Positions 44,064-56,100 of a DNA stretch of 64,000 bases are shown one piece after another; positions within the stretch are counted from its first letter, which is position 1; the number at the start of each line of letters is the position of its first letter. The DNA is from Auriscalpium vulgare (taxonomy: Eukaryota; Basidiomycota; Agaricomycetes; Russulales; Auriscalpiaceae), in contig JAHBBC010000009.1 in the NCBI GenBank assembly GCA_019915015.1, positions 124,001-188,000 on the forward strand. Direction: 5' to 3'. Made by a program: the position numbers and the translations under genes. The notes under the pieces were generated by a model. The model searched no databases. It had not been told where the DNA came from and worked only from the letters and a program-made list of their open reading frames with translations.

Positions 44064-44080
44064 GGTTATGGGCTTCTGAC
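44064..44080 (+). other. Copia primer binding site (half-tRNA type)
   Basis: GGTTATGGGCTTCTGAC lies directly after the LTR. Its complement ends in CCCATAACC, the anticodon-loop region of initiator methionine tRNA, as in copia-group elements that prime from a cleaved tRNA half. Confidence 0.55.
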
Positions 44081-44178
44081 GACCGTGACACGCCCGCGCT
44101 GTACCTCTCGCAATCGCTGCTTCGCTCCCAGCGTTCACGGCCGACTCGACACGTTCATACTCTCAATATACTCTCAAG

Positions 44179-47100
44179 ATGTCCGACGGTGAAACTCCCG
44201 GAGGCGGACAGGCTGGAGGATCGACGACGCCGGTGGATACTGGTGACGGTACGCTGCACGCTCCCGTCCCTACACTCCCCCACCCGCAATTCGTATTCCC
44301 CGGCGGTTCGCTTCCATCTTCCCCGTGGCAGGGCCTCTCGCCTACGACCTCCGGCTTCTCGCAGTACCCTTCGACGGCTGCGCTTTCGTCAGGCTGGAGC
44401 TCGCAGCAGATTCCGGGGCCGACTCCCGCTCCCAACGCTACTCTCGGCGGTACGACGCAGAACGTCCCCGCCGTGCATTCGTCTCAGGCGCAACCCGCCG
44501 GTCTCCCCGCTCCTGCCGTACAGCCGACTCAGGCATCTCCCGCCGGCGTCCCCGCTCCTGTACAGCAGGCCCAGGCGCAGCCCGCCGTTCTCCCCGCTCC
44601 CGTCCAGCAACCACTGGCATATGCGCCTCAGTCCGCCAATCCGCAGCACTTCCCTCCTCATTACGCGCAACAACAGTCGCATTCGCACGGCATCGCCCCG
44701 CCAGTCCCACCGTCGGCATACAAGACCTTTAACCCCGCATACATGCCGATTACACGCCCGTTGCAGCCGATGCCTGGCGGTCAGCGCATCATGCCGAATC
44801 TAGGCACGGGTTCCTTCGGCGGCTTTGGTCCACCGGGCAGGCCGTCCGCGATGTACGGCAATGGGCCGAGTGGTTTCATCTCCACGCCGCTGGGCCCGGA
44901 TCCCGTCTTCGCGACGCTGGATGGTGGACGCGTCTGTCTCCCCTCCCCGCTCTCCGCGCAGGAGGAGCATATATTCAATCTGCAGCTCGTCAGCCACCAA
45001 TCCAAATTCAACGATCGCATCCCGGCGCTCACGATTAGCAACTATGGCACGTGGGCTCCCGCCGCCGCGACACAGCTACAGCTCGTGAACCTTCGGGGCT
45101 ACATTGACGGTTCGATCGTGGCGCCGGACCATACCTCGGATCCCCGCAATGCGTACTTCTGGGACCGCTACGACCAGGTGGTCATTCAGCTTCTCTTCAG
45201 CACGATCGATCCGGTTCAGGTTCAACGCATCCGCCAGTCGCTCGAGTTCCCCACGGCGAAGGTTCTATGGGACGGCATGCGCCACCTCTTCAACGGCTCT
45301 GGGATCCTAGGGCAGGTGTGGGCTATTCGTCGTGCCTTCGCTCAGTCCTTCCCGGCCACGGGTGAGCTCCTACCGACGCTTCGCGCGATCATCGAGGATG
45401 TCCAGACGGTCTTCTCGATGGGTTCCATGCAACCTGACGACCTAGCTGCCGTACTGGCCATTCACGCTCTCGAGGCGCACCGGCCGTCCATTGCCGAAGG
45501 CATCAAGACGTCTGGGTGGCTGGACATCCACTCCATCTCGTCTCGTCTCAGCATGTACGACGAGGAGCTGCGCCAGGCGCAGAGCGCTCAAGGCACCACT
45601 GGATCCACGCCGGTTGTTGCTGCCGCTCAGGTCCAGTCTAAGGGGACTGGACGCGTCAAACTCCCTCCCTGCATTCATTGCCAGCGCACCAATCATGTGC
45701 ATACCGCATGCTACCAGAAGTTCGGCTTCCCTCCGGGATACAAGGGCAAGCGGACGGCTCCGGCGACTCCCGCCGCTACGCCTGCGCTGCAGCCCGCGCC
45801 GGTCATTGCTGCGGCTGCCACGCTCAATTCTGTCGAGGTACCGCTGGATCCGGACACACGCATCGAGACGGTGGCCGTCAATACCTCCCTCTGGTCCTGC
45901 GCGGCCTCCTGCGAGTTGGTCCTTGCGACGCCTTCTCAGAACGCTCCTGCGGTCTACTATCTCGACAGCGCCGCTAGCTGCAGCTTATCCCCTGTGCGTG
46001 AAGACTTCGATCAGTACGTTGTTCTTGGGACGCCTCGCGGGATTCGTGGCGTTGGGGGCGCACTCATCTACGCTGTGGGACAAGGCTCCGTGCGGATCAC
46101 TCTTGCCAACGGATGCACACTCCTCCTCACGGATGTTCTCCACGTCCCCTCGGCAACTCTTCGTCTGATCTCCATCAGTCGCCTCTGTGATCAAGGCTAT
46201 GCTGTCTCCTTTGCCTCGGGTCGTGTCGCTATCGCAACGCAGGGTGTTGGCCAGCCTGTCATCGCTACTGGGACTCGCAGCGGCGGTCTCTACGCTCTGG
46301 ACAGTCCCGCACCGCCCTCTGACCAGGTGCATCTCGCACGCGCGGCTCCCTCCCTGGAGACTTGGCATCGTCGTCTCGGACATGTAGGCATGGACGCCGT
46401 GTTGCACATGGCTCGTACTCAGATGGCAACAGGTATGCCCATTGATCTCTCCGAGTCGCCACCCGTATGTGAACACTGCATACTCGGGAAACAGCACAAG
46501 CGACCGGTTCCCTCCGTACGCACGGGCGCACGCGCCACTCGACCGCTTGAAGTCATCTACGCGGACTTGGCAGGTCCGTTCGATCCGGCGACGAAGGGCG
46601 GGATGGAGTATGCGCTAGACCTCAGCGACGATTATTCATGCATGTCATTCACTGTTCTTCTTCGAAACAAATCCGACGCTGTCTCTGCATTTCGTGAATG
46701 GTGGCCGGCAGCGGAACGGCGCGTGAACCAGAAGCTGGGCATTCTGCGCACGGACAACGGCCGTGAGTTTACGCCTCGCGAGTTCGACGCCTTTCTACGC
46801 TCGCAGGGCGTCACGCATCAACTCACGGCTCCATATACCTCTGCGGAAAACGGCGTTGTGGAGCGCCTTCACCGTACCCTCCTGGATCGCGCGCGTGCGA
46901 TGCGCTCAGCTGCAGGACTGCCGCCGTCACTCTGGGGAGAGTGTTACTTGGCGGCATGCTACCTGCACAATCGTACGCCGACGCGCAGTCTACAGGGTCG
47001 CACTCCGTTCGAGGCCTGGTATGGCACGAAGCCCGACCTGAGCCACTTGCGCGAGTACGGCTGTCGGGCGTTCGTCCTCATCCAGGATCATCACAATCCT

Positions 47101-47709
47101 AAGGTGAATCTCCGCTCTGTCGAGTGTCAACTGGTGGGCTACTCTATGGACTCCAAGACTTATCGCTGTCTCCACCGTTCGTCTGGTCGTCTCTACGTCT
47201 CTCGTAACGTCTCCTTTCTCGAATCCCGCGACTCTGTTCCGCACTCGTTTCGTCCTGGTGTGATTATTGCCGATACCTCTTCTCTTCCTTCTACTTTACG
47301 CCCCCGGGCCTCTCAGGAATTTTCTTCTTCTTCTTTACCTACGTTACCTACATTACCTTCTTCTTCTTCTTTGGATTCTCTGGCTAGGCGGGCGTCCTCT
47401 CCTCCGCCGACGATCGTGACGCCGCCGACGCCTCCGGCCGTACCGGCTCCTCCTCCTCTGCTGGTTCCTCCCGCGCCGCCTGTGGCTCCCGCTCCGCCAG
47501 CTCCGGCACTCCCTCCTCGGGTGCTCACGCCGCCGGTCATCGTTGCTCCGCCCCCGCCTACTCCTCCGCGCTCCCCGCGCGTACGCCAGCTCTCTGCGCG
47601 GGCGGCTGAGGCCGCAGGTATTACTCGGGACACCCGCACCTCGCAGGCCGTGGCGGACTCTCGTGCAGGGGTGACAGGCTTCGCCTCGCTCGCGCTGCGC
47701 GGCGAGTAG
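44179..47709 (+). CDS. Copia Gag-protease-integrase polyprotein
   Basis: 1176 aa from the ATG at 44179. Pro/Gln/Ala-rich start; Gag core with WDGMRHLFNGSG and AIRRAFAQSF; CCHC-like knuckle CIHCQRTNHVHTAC at residue 498; aspartic protease YYLDSAAS (D596, with DSA in place of the common DSG); GAG-pre-integrase HHCC domain (WHRRLGH, CEHCILGK); integrase core D796 (YADLAGPF), D859 (RTDNGREF) and E895 (ENGVVERLHR), the D,D-35-E spacing. The C-terminal part is a Pro-rich linker. The frame stops at 47709, before the reverse transcriptase, although most copia elements use one long frame. Confidence 0.92.
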   Translation: MSDGETPGGGQAGGSTTPVDTGDGTLHAPVPTLPHPQFVFPGGSLPSSPWQGLSPTTSGFSQYPSTAALSSGWSSQQIPGPTPAPNATLGGTTQNVPAVHSSQAQPAGLPAPAVQPTQASPAGVPAPVQQAQAQPAVLPAPVQQPLAYAPQSANPQHFPPHYAQQQSHSHGIAPPVPPSAYKTFNPAYMPITRPLQPMPGGQRIMPNLGTGSFGGFGPPGRPSAMYGNGPSGFISTPLGPDPVFATLDGGRVCLPSPLSAQEEHIFNLQLVSHQSKFNDRIPALTISNYGTWAPAAATQLQLVNLRGYIDGSIVAPDHTSDPRNAYFWDRYDQVVIQLLFSTIDPVQVQRIRQSLEFPTAKVLWDGMRHLFNGSGILGQVWAIRRAFAQSFPATGELLPTLRAIIEDVQTVFSMGSMQPDDLAAVLAIHALEAHRPSIAEGIKTSGWLDIHSISSRLSMYDEELRQAQSAQGTTGSTPVVAAAQVQSKGTGRVKLPPCIHCQRTNHVHTACYQKFGFPPGYKGKRTAPATPAATPALQPAPVIAAAATLNSVEVPLDPDTRIETVAVNTSLWSCAASCELVLATPSQNAPAVYYLDSAASCSLSPVREDFDQYVVLGTPRGIRGVGGALIYAVGQGSVRITLANGCTLLLTDVLHVPSATLRLISISRLCDQGYAVSFASGRVAIATQGVGQPVIATGTRSGGLYALDSPAPPSDQVHLARAAPSLETWHRRLGHVGMDAVLHMARTQMATGMPIDLSESPPVCEHCILGKQHKRPVPSVRTGARATRPLEVIYADLAGPFDPATKGGMEYALDLSDDYSCMSFTVLLRNKSDAVSAFREWWPAAERRVNQKLGILRTDNGREFTPREFDAFLRSQGVTHQLTAPYTSAENGVVERLHRTLLDRARAMRSAAGLPPSLWGECYLAACYLHNRTPTRSLQGRTPFEAWYGTKPDLSHLREYGCRAFVLIQDHHNPKVNLRSVECQLVGYSMDSKTYRCLHRSSGRLYVSRNVSFLESRDSVPHSFRPGVIIADTSSLPSTLRPRASQEFSSSSLPTLPTLPSSSSLDSLARRASSPPPTIVTPPTPPAVPAPPPLLVPPAPPVAPAPPAPALPPRVLTPPVIVAPPPPTPPRSPRVRQLSARAAEAAGITRDTRTSQAVADSRAGVTGFASLALRGE

Positions 47710-48918
47710 ATCCTCCGGCGCTTGCGCCTGTGCAGGATCATCCGCTGGCCCGCTCTCCGTCCCCGGTGCCCCCGCCTGCGTCTCTGCCCGCACCTCCTGC
47801 CGACTTGGCGACCTGGCCTACTAATCCCGACCTTGATGATGATGCGCTCATTCCGGGTCCGCAGGGCCCGTCCTCTGCCGACGACCTCATCCTCTCTGCC
47901 ATCGCATCTCAGGCTCGGGATCCGCTCACCTATCGCGAGGCCATGAATGGTCCCGACGCGGCCAAGTGGAAGGCGGGTTATGCCGATGAAATGAAGTCGA
48001 TCGACGACCACAAGGTCTGGAAGCTGGTCCCGCGCTCGTCTGTTCCCAAGGATCGTCGCATCCTGAAGTGCAAGCCTGTCTTCACGACGAAGCGCGACGC
48101 CAATGGCAACGTCACTCGCCACAAGGTGCGCCTCGTCATGCAGGGCTTTCGTCAAATCCCTGGGCAGGACTACAATGAAACCTCGTCGCCCGTTGCTCGC
48201 CTCGAGACTCAGCGTATCGTCATCGACCTTGCTGCGCGGCATGGCTGGGTTCTCGAACAGCTCGATGTTAAGACGGCGTTCCTGCATGGCGATCTTGAGG
48301 AGGAGCTCTGGGTGGAACAGCCTGAAGGGTTCGTCGTCCCAGGCATGGAGGACTACGTTTGCCAGCTGCTCAAGGGGATCTACGGCCTGAAGCAAGCGAG
48401 CCGCATCTGGAATCGCAAGATTCATGCCGCGCTCCTTGCTTACGGGTTCTTGCGTCTTCTCAACGAGTGGTGTCTTTACTACCGGGCTGCGGCTAGCGGT
48501 CGCTGCCTTCGTGCGATCCACGTCGACGACATGAACGCTGCTGCGGACTCTCAGGCCGAAATGGATCGTGTCAAGGCGTATCTGCGTACGTGCTTCGACA
48601 TGGTCGAACTCGGCCCCGTGCAGTGGATCGTTGGGCTCAAGGTTCAGCGGAATCTCGCTGCGCTCACCGCGGACCTCTCTCAGACGGCTCTTATTGACAA
48701 CATCGTCGCCACCTTCGGTCTACACAACGCGCACGCTGTCTCCACGCCGCTCGATCCCAATGTCCGACTTACGCATGCGGACTGCCCCTCTTCGTCGGAA
48801 GACAAGGCCATTATGCGGGGCATCCCTTACTCCACGCTCCTGGGTATGTTGCTCTACGTTGCTGTGGGCTCTCGTCCCGACATCGCGTTTGCCGTCAACC
48901 ACCTTAGCGCATTCGCGG
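47706..48918 (+). CDS. Copia reverse transcriptase, 5' part (interrupted by gypsy)
   Basis: Lies in the -1 frame relative to the Gag-integrase frame; that frame is open from 47610, so the two overlap by about 100 bases. Reverse transcriptase blocks are clear: WKLVPRSSVPKDRRIL, KVRLVMQGFRQIPGQDY, LDVKTAFLHGDL, GIYGLKQASR and IHVDDMNAA (catalytic DD). It breaks at NHLSAFA where the gypsy inserted; the rest is at 58684-59273. Without the gypsy the frame is continuous for 601 codons. Confidence 0.88.
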
Positions 48919-50514
48919 TGATACGCCTGCTACGCGTGTGGCTACTGTTTGCGCATTTTCGATGCACTGTGGCACTCGCACAGTGGCTCCGACCGTTGCC
49001 ATGCATCCCCGACTCTATCGTTCTCGCCGAAACACTCGCACAACAGCTAGCTCTGTAGCTGTCCGCGCAATCGTTCGCTGCAGTTCGCCGACGCTCGCTC
49101 TCACTCGCACATCATCCTACGACAGTCGCCGAAGTCACGCCACGTCCCCTGCACCCTAGTCACTCATCAGCAGTCAGACAATGTTCTCCCAAGGTCGCAC
49201 CGACTCGCTATACGTTCAGGCGTGCATACACAGCTCGTGCACACTCGCACTCGACATCGCTGCTTCGCCCGAGCATCGCTACACGTTTGCATCGTTCGCC
49301 TGAGCCAGCCACGTCATCGCCGAGGTCGCCCGACTCGTCCGAGCATCTAGAGCAATCCATCAACTGCATAGTCCGTCGGATCTTGGCCATGTCTCACATC
49401 AATTAGCCCACATCACCGAAGCCAGAGCCATGAGATAGCAACCCCGTCCACGTCGTCGCAGTCGTTCGCCGGCGCTCGCCTGTACTCAGCGGACACAGCT
49501 GCACATGCCCGACCTCCCAGCGACTCAGAGATACAGCGCAGACTCGCAGACCATCGAGCTATTGCCCAGCGACATCGGAGACGATCCCCGAGCCCGAGAC
49601 ATCAGCGGACCGATTGCGGTTGCATCCCGAGCATCCCGGAGGTTTCGCCGAAGATAGCATCATAGTTGCGCCTAGACCGTCGCGATACTGTCCCCTCATG
49701 TCGCAGCCGTTCGCCGACGTTCGCCTATGTTCAGCGAGCTCAGCTACACGTCTAGGGTCTCTCAGCAACTCGCCAACGATACAGTGACTCGCTGAACATC
49801 GAGATATCACTCAGCAACGCAGGAGACAGTGCCCAAGCCCGAGCCATCAGTGACCCGGATCAACGACTACTTTTGACGCGTCGCTGATGCGCCCCGAGTG
49901 TCCCGGAGACTTTGCTGGAGATATCTCCGCTTTTGTGTCTAGGCCCTTGATATCTCTTCTCTCTCATTCGCTATAATTCGCCGATGCTTCGCACGGCTTC
50001 GCTGACTGCATCGCATGACTCGTGTAGCTACTCCGACGCATTTTCCCATGTATAAGTGTAGCTAGCAGCGTCTGCATGCAATAGGAACTTCTCCCCCCCA
50101 GAGACAGCACCTCAAACCTCGAGAACTATCGTCTTTCATCTTCGCAGCGCATCGTTTAGCCCTTTTATCGACATCGACATTGCATTCACCTTCGCAGCGC
50201 ATCGTTTACGCACTTGCATATTGAGAACCTTCGCCCTATCGTCGCCCATCGTCGCCCAGCGTCGCCTATCGTCCCCAACCTTCGCCCTACCTCCCCGACT
50301 CTCGCTACGCCACCCCAAGCCTTGTATTGCCGCCCACACCTTCGCCGACACTCACCCCCCATTCCCCGTCGCTCGCTACACTTCCCCAGTGACAGCTGCG
50401 ACTCTCCGAGCCCCCTGGTAGACCTGGGACACGCCCCCCAACTAAAACAGTACTACTCGACGAGCAGGGTTTGGTTTTGTCATCTGACCGCCTGTCCGAC
50501 GAGTTTGGTCATCA
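48919..50514 (+). repeat. Gypsy 5' LTR (1596 bases)
   Basis: Long LTR. A TATA-like TATAAG at 50051-50056 suggests transcription starts near 50080; the rest is polypyrimidine-rich leader. CTTCGCAGCGCATCGTTTA is repeated directly near 50140 and 50190. Short open frames inside are identical in both LTRs and are not genes. Confidence 0.93.
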
Positions 50515-50518
50515 TTTG

Positions 50519-50536
50519 TGGAGCCCACCGCGAGGG
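50519..50536 (+). other. Gypsy primer binding site candidate
   Basis: TGGAGCCCACCGCGAGG starts 5 bases after the LTR. Its complement ends in CCA as a tRNA 3' end must. I cannot name the tRNA. Confidence 0.5.
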
Positions 50537-50979
50537 GCACTACCAGAATTCTTCCAGGACGCTCATCCTCGACTCCCCCCTCTCGTCGACATCGCTATCC
50601 GACTCGCGTCTCGTCGCTCGCAGAGGAGCTACGTGAATCGTTTGTCGTTTGGCCCCCCAGTCCAGGAGAACTCTTTTCCTCCGTTCCCAGTCCTTTTGCA
50701 ACACACAACAACCTCTCCGACGTCTCGCACAGCGACAGCGAGGTTCAGCAAATTTTAGGAGACCTTTCACCGTTCCCTGGAGCCGCTACACCATCGCCTT
50801 TGCATCGCTCGCAATCGCATCGCACACCCGATCGCACACCCCCGTCGCCGTCGCCACAGCCGTTATCGCCACCTCGTAATCTCACCGATCGCCTTGCATC
50901 ACGTCCGACATCGTCTATCGTCAATCCACTCCCTACAACTGCCCTACCCACTCCAGTCAATCCCCTACCTCGTCGCATC

Positions 50980-53166
50980 ATGGCTACTCCCGCTATGCCC
51001 GCCCGTGGTGATCGCACCGCTCCAACATTTACGCCCGAGCAGCCCCGATCGATTAGGCGATTTTTCGCCGACCTCGAGATCTTGTTCCTGCGTTGTGCCG
51101 TCGCCGATGGCGAAGCAAAGAAGCAATGGGCGCAGAGCTATGTCCCAATTGAAGTCGCCGACCTTTTCGACGCTATGCCCGAGTTCACCGACGCAACCAA
51201 GACGTACAAGGACTTCAAGGAAGCCGTTGCAAAGCTCTACCCAGGAGCTAGTGAAGACAAGGCGTACTCTGTCGCCGATCTCGAGCGCTTGGTCGCTGAC
51301 CGCCATCGGAGAGGCATCGCGACTATCGAAGAGTTTGCTGCGTTCCATCGAGACTTCCTAGCCATCTCCAGCTACCTCATCCGCCATCGCCGACTCTCCG
51401 ACCTGCAGCAACAGCGCGAGTTCGTTCGTGCATTCCCACCCGAGCTCTGGAAGCTCGTCCATGCTCGCTTGCAGATCAAGAAACCAGATCACGAGCCTGA
51501 GGACCCGTATCTCGTCGCAGACGTTAAGGACGCAGCCAATTATGTTCTCCATGACACAGCAGCACCGTCCGTGCACACCGACTCGACCAGCATCGCCAGT
51601 TCGTCGCTAGCGTCCGCTCCAGCAATCAAGACCGAGGAGCTACTCGCTACGCTCGTCCGATCGCTCACGCAAGCAGTCCAGGCGAACGCTATCGCTCCAG
51701 CGACGTCCACCACGAATTCGCCCGCGTCCACCGACGCTCCTCGTCGAGACAATCGCTGCCATTACTGTGGCACCGCCGAGCATCGTATAGTGCAATGCCC
51801 CACCGTCGACGAAGACATTCGCACAGGATATGTCAAGCGCAATCATGAAGGTCGTGTTATCCTAGCCAGCGGTGCCTTCGTTCCGACCTCGATTGTCGGC
51901 AGCTATCTTCGCGAACGTGTTATGGAATGGCACAGGCGAAATCCAGGCCAGCGCGCCCAAGCGCAGATGATGGTCGCAATCGAACCGCTATCGACGTTCA
52001 CGCTCTCCACCGACGATCGCATCGCTGCTCTCGAAGCTGAGCTGTCTGCACTGCGAGGCTCACGCGAGTCGTACAAGCTGGTCTTCGACGGCGTAAAAGT
52101 GCCCTCTCGTCGACCTGCGGCCGCAAAGCCTGCGCATAACCCAGCAGCTTCCACCCGAGACGTTCGCGCTCCAGCCACGAGCCATACGCCGCAAGTTCCC
52201 CGAGCACCAGTGCACCCTTTCGCCGAAGCACGCGACGCTACTACAGCCCCAGTCAAGCCTCGTTTCGTCCCAGCGGACCCGCCTAGACCACCGGCAAACG
52301 CTCGCGACGGTGCATACAAGACAAACGCGCCGGTACACAAGGCAGAGATTGCAGACAAAGTCTTCGCCCGCTCGATGAAAGCCAGTTCGATTACGCTCAC
52401 ACCCGAGGAGCTCCTATCGCTTTCGCCAGAGGTTCGCGCCAAGTACCGCGACGCCGTAACACCTCGCCGATCAGCAAATGAGCAAGTCACGTACACTATG
52501 TCCACTTTCGACGAAGTCGCAGAAGCTGTCGTCTCGCCCGAGGCAGCTATCGCAGAAGCTGAAGCCAGGACCTTTGCCAACTTTGTCCCCGCTCCTCGCG
52601 TCATCGCACCCGATCGAAGCAACCCTCCGCCTGGTGTTTTAGTCCTCGACGACCCGTACGAATCATATCTAATGGATCTCTCGCCTGAGGAGGAGCCAAA
52701 GACCCTCACAGTCGCCCGAGAATCGGCAGCGCTTCGCTCGATCGACGCGATCATCGACAACAAGGATACAGTTGAATGTTTGCTGGACCCAGGCTCGCAG
52801 ATCATATCTATGTCTGAGGAAATTTGCCATCATCTCGGTCTCGCCTACGACCCCTCGATTCGCATTCGCGTTCAAAGTGCCAATACACATTTCGACAGCT
52901 CGCTTGGTTTAGCTCGCAACGTCCCAGTCAAAATAGCGAACATCACCATCTATTTGCAGATACATGTCATCCGCAACGTCGCCTATGACATCCTACTTGG
53001 TCGCCCATTCGACGCGTTGACAGAGAGCATCGTGCGCAACTTCAAGAATGAAGATCAGACGATTACCTTGCGTTGCCCGAACTCGACGAGCGTGACGACC
53101 GTGCCTACGTTCGCCCGAGGGAAGCATCGATTTCGAGTCCCCGCTGAGACAATATTCACTGCTTGA
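50980..53166 (+). CDS. Gypsy Gag with protease domain
   Basis: 728 aa from the first ATG in frame (MATPAMPARG); the frame is open from 50488 without an ATG, so an unusual start or a spliced leader is possible. Retrotransposon-gag domain RRFFADLEILFLRC...DFKEAVAKLYPGA; perfect CCHC knuckle CHYCGTAEHRIVQC near 51757; Pro/Ala-rich linker; retropepsin-like domain with LLDPGSQI (DPG instead of DSG/DTG) and YDILLGRPF. Stops at 53166. Such fusion of protease to Gag is common in basidiomycete gypsy elements. Confidence 0.88.
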   Translation: MATPAMPARGDRTAPTFTPEQPRSIRRFFADLEILFLRCAVADGEAKKQWAQSYVPIEVADLFDAMPEFTDATKTYKDFKEAVAKLYPGASEDKAYSVADLERLVADRHRRGIATIEEFAAFHRDFLAISSYLIRHRRLSDLQQQREFVRAFPPELWKLVHARLQIKKPDHEPEDPYLVADVKDAANYVLHDTAAPSVHTDSTSIASSSLASAPAIKTEELLATLVRSLTQAVQANAIAPATSTTNSPASTDAPRRDNRCHYCGTAEHRIVQCPTVDEDIRTGYVKRNHEGRVILASGAFVPTSIVGSYLRERVMEWHRRNPGQRAQAQMMVAIEPLSTFTLSTDDRIAALEAELSALRGSRESYKLVFDGVKVPSRRPAAAKPAHNPAASTRDVRAPATSHTPQVPRAPVHPFAEARDATTAPVKPRFVPADPPRPPANARDGAYKTNAPVHKAEIADKVFARSMKASSITLTPEELLSLSPEVRAKYRDAVTPRRSANEQVTYTMSTFDEVAEAVVSPEAAIAEAEARTFANFVPAPRVIAPDRSNPPPGVLVLDDPYESYLMDLSPEEEPKTLTVARESAALRSIDAIIDNKDTVECLLDPGSQIISMSEEICHHLGLAYDPSIRIRVQSANTHFDSSLGLARNVPVKIANITIYLQIHVIRNVAYDILLGRPFDALTESIVRNFKNEDQTITLRCPNSTSVTTVPTFARGKHRFRVPAETIFTA

Positions 53167-56100
53167 ACATCTCGCCGACGGAGAAGAAGTCGCCCTCATT
53201 CTAGAAGGCGACGATCAAAATGTCCGCGCTATCGCATATACCACACTCGACTCGGCGGACGAGTCTTCGCTTCAATTCGCCTATTTGACCGCTTCCGACG
53301 TTCGCTCTTTACTCCCCGATCATGCTATGCCTTCCTCTTTCACTCTATTATCTCCCGATTCCGCCCCGACTATTGCAGCAACTCGCCCAACGTTCCCTAC
53401 CGCTTCTAAGCCAAATATTTGTTCGCACACTTTGCCTGAGTTCTCGCCCGATACCCCCGACCTCCCAACTCGCTCCACGTTCGCCAAGCGCAAGTACAAA
53501 CCTGTCTCGCAGAAGGTCAAGCCGATCCTAGGTTCAGTCGCAGAAGAATTTCGCATCATCCGAGACATCAAAGGAGACCCGCTCGCATCGCTACCTTATC
53601 TCCCGACACATCCGACGCCGTTTACTCCCACAGGACGCTACACACAAGAACGCAAAGGCACTGTTGATCGCCAAGAGTGCTATGCGTTCCTACAGCCAGC
53701 TGAACGCGACCTGCTTCATCATGTAATCGCAGTGCACAACGACGCATTCGCCTGGGACGACACTGAGCGAGGCAGCTTCAAGCGAGAGTTCTTTCCACCT
53801 GTACAGATCCCTGTCGTACCGCATACACCCTGGGTACAGCGAAATATTCCGATTCCACCTGGCATTTACAAGGAAGTCTGTGCACTCATTCGTCGCAAGA
53901 TGGATGCGGGCACCTACGAGCCTTCGAACTCATCCTATCGCTCTCGCTGGTTTTGTGTCGCAAAGAAAGACGGAAAGTCGCTGCGAATCGTACACAGTCT
54001 CGAGCCTCTCAACGCCGTCACAATCGCGCACTCTGGAGTCCCCCCGACGCCGGAGCATCTCGCCGAACAGTTTGGTGGTCGCGCATGCGGAGGAATCCTC
54101 GATTTATACGTTGGCTACGACGAGCGACTTATCGACGAACGCTCCCGAGATCTCACGACGTTCCAGACGCCCTTTGGAGCCCAACGACTTGTCACCCTTC
54201 CGATGGGTTGGACGAACTCAGTGCCTATTTTCCACGACGATGTCACACATATTCTGCAGCCCGAGATTCCAGCGATTACAGTCCCCTACATCGACGACGT
54301 ACCACTCAAAGGACCTGCGACCGAGTACCCCGACGAAAATGGCATCGCTGAAGCTATCCCCGAGAACGCAGGGATTCGCCGATTTGTCTGGGAACATTTC
54401 CAGAATGTCAATCGCATATTGCAGCGCATGAAGTACTCTGGAGGAACGTTCTCTGGAACCAAGTCGATCCTCATCAGCCGCGAGTTCACCGTTCTAGGAC
54501 ATCGATGCACACCAGAAGGACGTCGCCCCGACGACTCGACCGTCTCAGTGATCCGCAACTGGGGCCCTTGTAAAGACCTCTCGGACGTTCGTGCATTCCT
54601 AGGAACCATCGGAGTTTGTCGCATATTCATTGATTCGTTCGCCAAACGCGCACACGTCTTGACGCATCTCACTCGCAAAGGTGTCCCGTTCGAGTTCGGA
54701 CCGCAGCACATAGCAGCGCAAGAGGATCTCAAAGCAGCTTTATTAGCATCGCCAGCACTGCGCGCTATTGATTACGAGTCGCCCGACCCTGTTATCCTCG
54801 CTGTTGATTCGTCCTACATCGCTATCGGGTATATCTTAGCTCAAGACGTCGAGACACCCAAAAGGAAGATTCGCTATGTCAATCGTTTCGGGTCGATCAC
54901 GCTGAACGACCGAGAGCGTCGCTTCTCTCAGCCTAAACTCGAGATCTATGGCTTATTCCGCTCTCTGCGCACACTCCGTCTTTATTTAATCGGTGTCCGC
55001 AACCTGATAGTTGAAGTCGACGCGACTGCGATTAAGGGAATGCTCAAGAATCCCGACCTCGTCCCCAGCGCCAGCATCAACCGATGGATTCTCGCTATCA
55101 TTACTTTCCACTTCGTCCTCCGCCACGTACCAGGTATCAGCCATGGCCCCGACGGTCTCTCAAGACATCGCGACGAATCGCCTAAGCAGTCCGAGCACGA
55201 CGACGACTTCGACGACTGGCTAGACAATGTACACGGCTTCCTTCATATAATTTATCCCTCGCCTTCAGCCTTTCGATTGCGCATACTCGCCCCGCCCACC
55301 CACCCTTCGCCGATACTCGCTACGTTCTCGCAGACCGAGGACGGTCCTGAAATCAGTGAGGAGGAGGTGCCCGAGCTCAGCTACGACGACGTCCCTCGCT
55401 CTGACTCGGCGAAAGCCCACGACAAGCGCGTACAAGCAGTCCACGATTGGCACGAGAACCCAGTACGCCCAGCTCAGATGTCCGAGGCAGAATTAGCAAC
55501 ATTCATCCGCTACGCGACTCGCTTTTTCATTGACGACACTCGCCTATGGCGCCGCAGTCCCGACGGTGCACACAAGCTCGTAATTCAGCCAGCCAGTCGA
55601 CTCAGAGTACTCGCAGAATGTCACGATCGAGCTGGACATCGCGGAATCTTCGCTACAAAATCGCTCATACAGGAACGCTTCTGGTGGCCGGCGTCCGAGG
55701 CCGACATCATGTGGTATGTTCGCAGCTGCCTCATCTGCCAGCAACGCCAAAAGCGACAAGTTCTTATGCGCCCGACCGTCGCACCGCCTGCCGCACTCTT
55801 TGCCAAGATCTACGTCGACACTATGCATATGCCGCCCTCGAATGGTTATCGCTACATCGTTCAAGGTCGCTGTTCGCTCACGCACTACCCCGAGTTTCGC
55901 CTATTGCGACGCGAGACAGCCAAAGCCATCGCAGACTGGGTCTTTGAAGATATCCTATGTCGCTGGGGTTCGCTCAGCGAGATTGTTACAGACAACGGCG
56001 GTCCATTTGTCAAAGCTCTCGACTACCTATCGAAGAAGTACAACGTCCGACATATTCGCATCAGTGGCTACAACTCCCGAGCAAATGGAATCGTAGAACG

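Noticed and set aside
53320..54732. Minus-strand frames opposite the gypsy Pol
   Set aside because: Shadow frames of a clear reverse transcriptase gene.
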